64,000 bases of DNA from positions 28,843 through 92,842 of the forward strand of contig JAHFWL010000404.1 in assembly GCA_021292165.1 (NCBI GenBank), read 5' to 3'. Positions 63,437 through 64,000 of this stretch are shown in pieces. Position numbers and translations under genes: made by a program. The number at the start of each line of letters is the position of its first letter. Position 1 is the first letter of the stretch. Source of the DNA: Shinisaurus crocodilurus (lineage: Eukaryota; Chordata; Lepidosauria; Squamata; Shinisauridae). Below the pieces are notes generated by a model. The model saw only the letters and a list, made by a program, of their open reading frames with translations. It was not told where the DNA came from and made no database searches.

Positions 63437-63805
63437 AGGGATGTACAAGGATTTTGTTCTGGGGGGTGGAAATCTGGCAAACTGGCCGGGTTCGACCCCC
63501 CTGAACTCCGTCCCGCTTACCGCTTACCCGGCTTGACTCATGTTCTCCAAAGTCAAGCCAGGGAAGAGACTTCTGGGTTCCTGGCGGGATGCTGTTTACG
63601 TAGAGAATGCCGTAAGATAGGCCAAAAGCAGCCACAATTTGCGTAACTTTGCTATTCGCGGCCGTTTTAAAGCTGGTTTTCTATCGAACTTAAATGAAAA
63701 GCGTGGCGCAGGGGTCCCGTCTTGTCACTTCCGGGTCCCCGGAAAGTCCGCTGGGAGCCTCGTGTCACCGCAAGAAGAGTCGGGCGGCTGCATGGAGGCT
63801 CCCGC
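63437..63805. mobile_element. G-family palindromic element, right end altered
   Basis: TAGGGATGTACAAGGATTTT start, GGGTTCGACCCCCCTG, core AATTTGCGTAACTTTGC, then GGTCCCGTCTTGTCACTTCC. The right terminus is not found; the L2 tail follows. Confidence 0.7.
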
Positions 63806-63812
63806 GAACCGG

Positions 63813-63905
63813 CTGGCGAAGGAGGTATAAATAATAAAGTCATCATCACTGATGATGACTTTATTATTTATTCCATTTCTAGACCGCCCAATAGCTGAAG
63901 CTCTG
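63813..63905 (-). repeat. L2-like tail with a perfect hairpin
   Basis: TTATTCCATTTCTAGACCGCC in reverse is an L2-like end. Just before it, AATAATAAAGTCATCATCA is directly followed by its inverse TGATGATGACTTTATTATT. Confidence 0.8.
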
Positions 63906-64000
63906 TTAAACAAAGGGAGGTGCAGTGGACACAGCTATTTGTCTGCACAGTCCCCAAATGAATTTGGAAATGATGCTCTCAGTTCCTGCTCTAAATGATA

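Overview
This is a repeat-dense, gene-poor stretch of a vertebrate nuclear genome, almost certainly a squamate reptile (lizard-like). The diagnosis rests on repeat content: tRNA-derived SINEs of Sauria-SINE type, CR1 and L2-clade LINE tails, and very many hAT-type non-autonomous elements. No intact host gene is visible. I found no bacterial-style gene, CRISPR array, or standalone rRNA or tRNA gene.

Layout. 1-5 kb: an LINE tail, a decayed RTE-like LINE (662-1745), a GC-rich palindromic element, two Sauria-type SINEs, and a split GC-rich hAT-like element (4251-5447). 5-23 kb: nested non-autonomous DNA elements, about 120-140 bp hairpin elements with perfect or near-perfect 8-bp target duplications, a 5S-rRNA-derived SINE in opposite orientations, a CR1 fragment and two probable LTR-element fragments. 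23.7-26.9 kb: a long open L2-clade LINE (892 codons: endonuclease plus reverse transcriptase) fused head-to-head with a second L2 3' end. 28-41 kb: RTE-like LINE inserted in a CR1 tail, an L1 fragment inserted in an LTR with a 16-bp duplication, L2 fragments and hairpin elements. 41.2-42.4 kb: a GC-rich inverted repeat with arms of roughly 450-470 bp. 42.9-43.1 kb: a 240-bp polypyrimidine tract. 45.9-46.5 kb: a solo LTR with a 5-bp duplication. 50.4-56.2 kb: two hAT elements, one inside the other. 57.8-58.6 kb: a GACTC-rich DNA element inside a hairpin element. 60.2-60.7 kb: a 5S SINE and a hammerhead-ribozyme-like motif. 62.3-62.8 kb: a GC-rich hAT element.

The most interesting region is 50,398-56,245. 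An inner hAT element (50,741-53,969, target duplication AGTGTGTG) carries a broken ZMYM1-like transposase and, ahead of it in the same orientation, an exon-like segment encoding a signal peptide followed by a splice donor. It sits inside an outer hAT element of the same family in the opposite orientation (target duplication GCTGCAGC). The outer element carries, next to its 5'-type end and in sense with it, a GC-rich first-exon-like segment whose peptide matches the start of vertebrate glycyl-tRNA synthetase (GARS1) and ends in a GT donor at the expected place. This looks like hAT elements that have captured host first exons with their CpG-rich surroundings. A third GC-rich hAT element (62,349-62,799) and the large palindrome at 41.2-42.4 kb also hold start-codon-plus-donor segments, with weaker support. 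Family names, the capture interpretation and the ribozyme call are from reading alone; no alignment or search was run.
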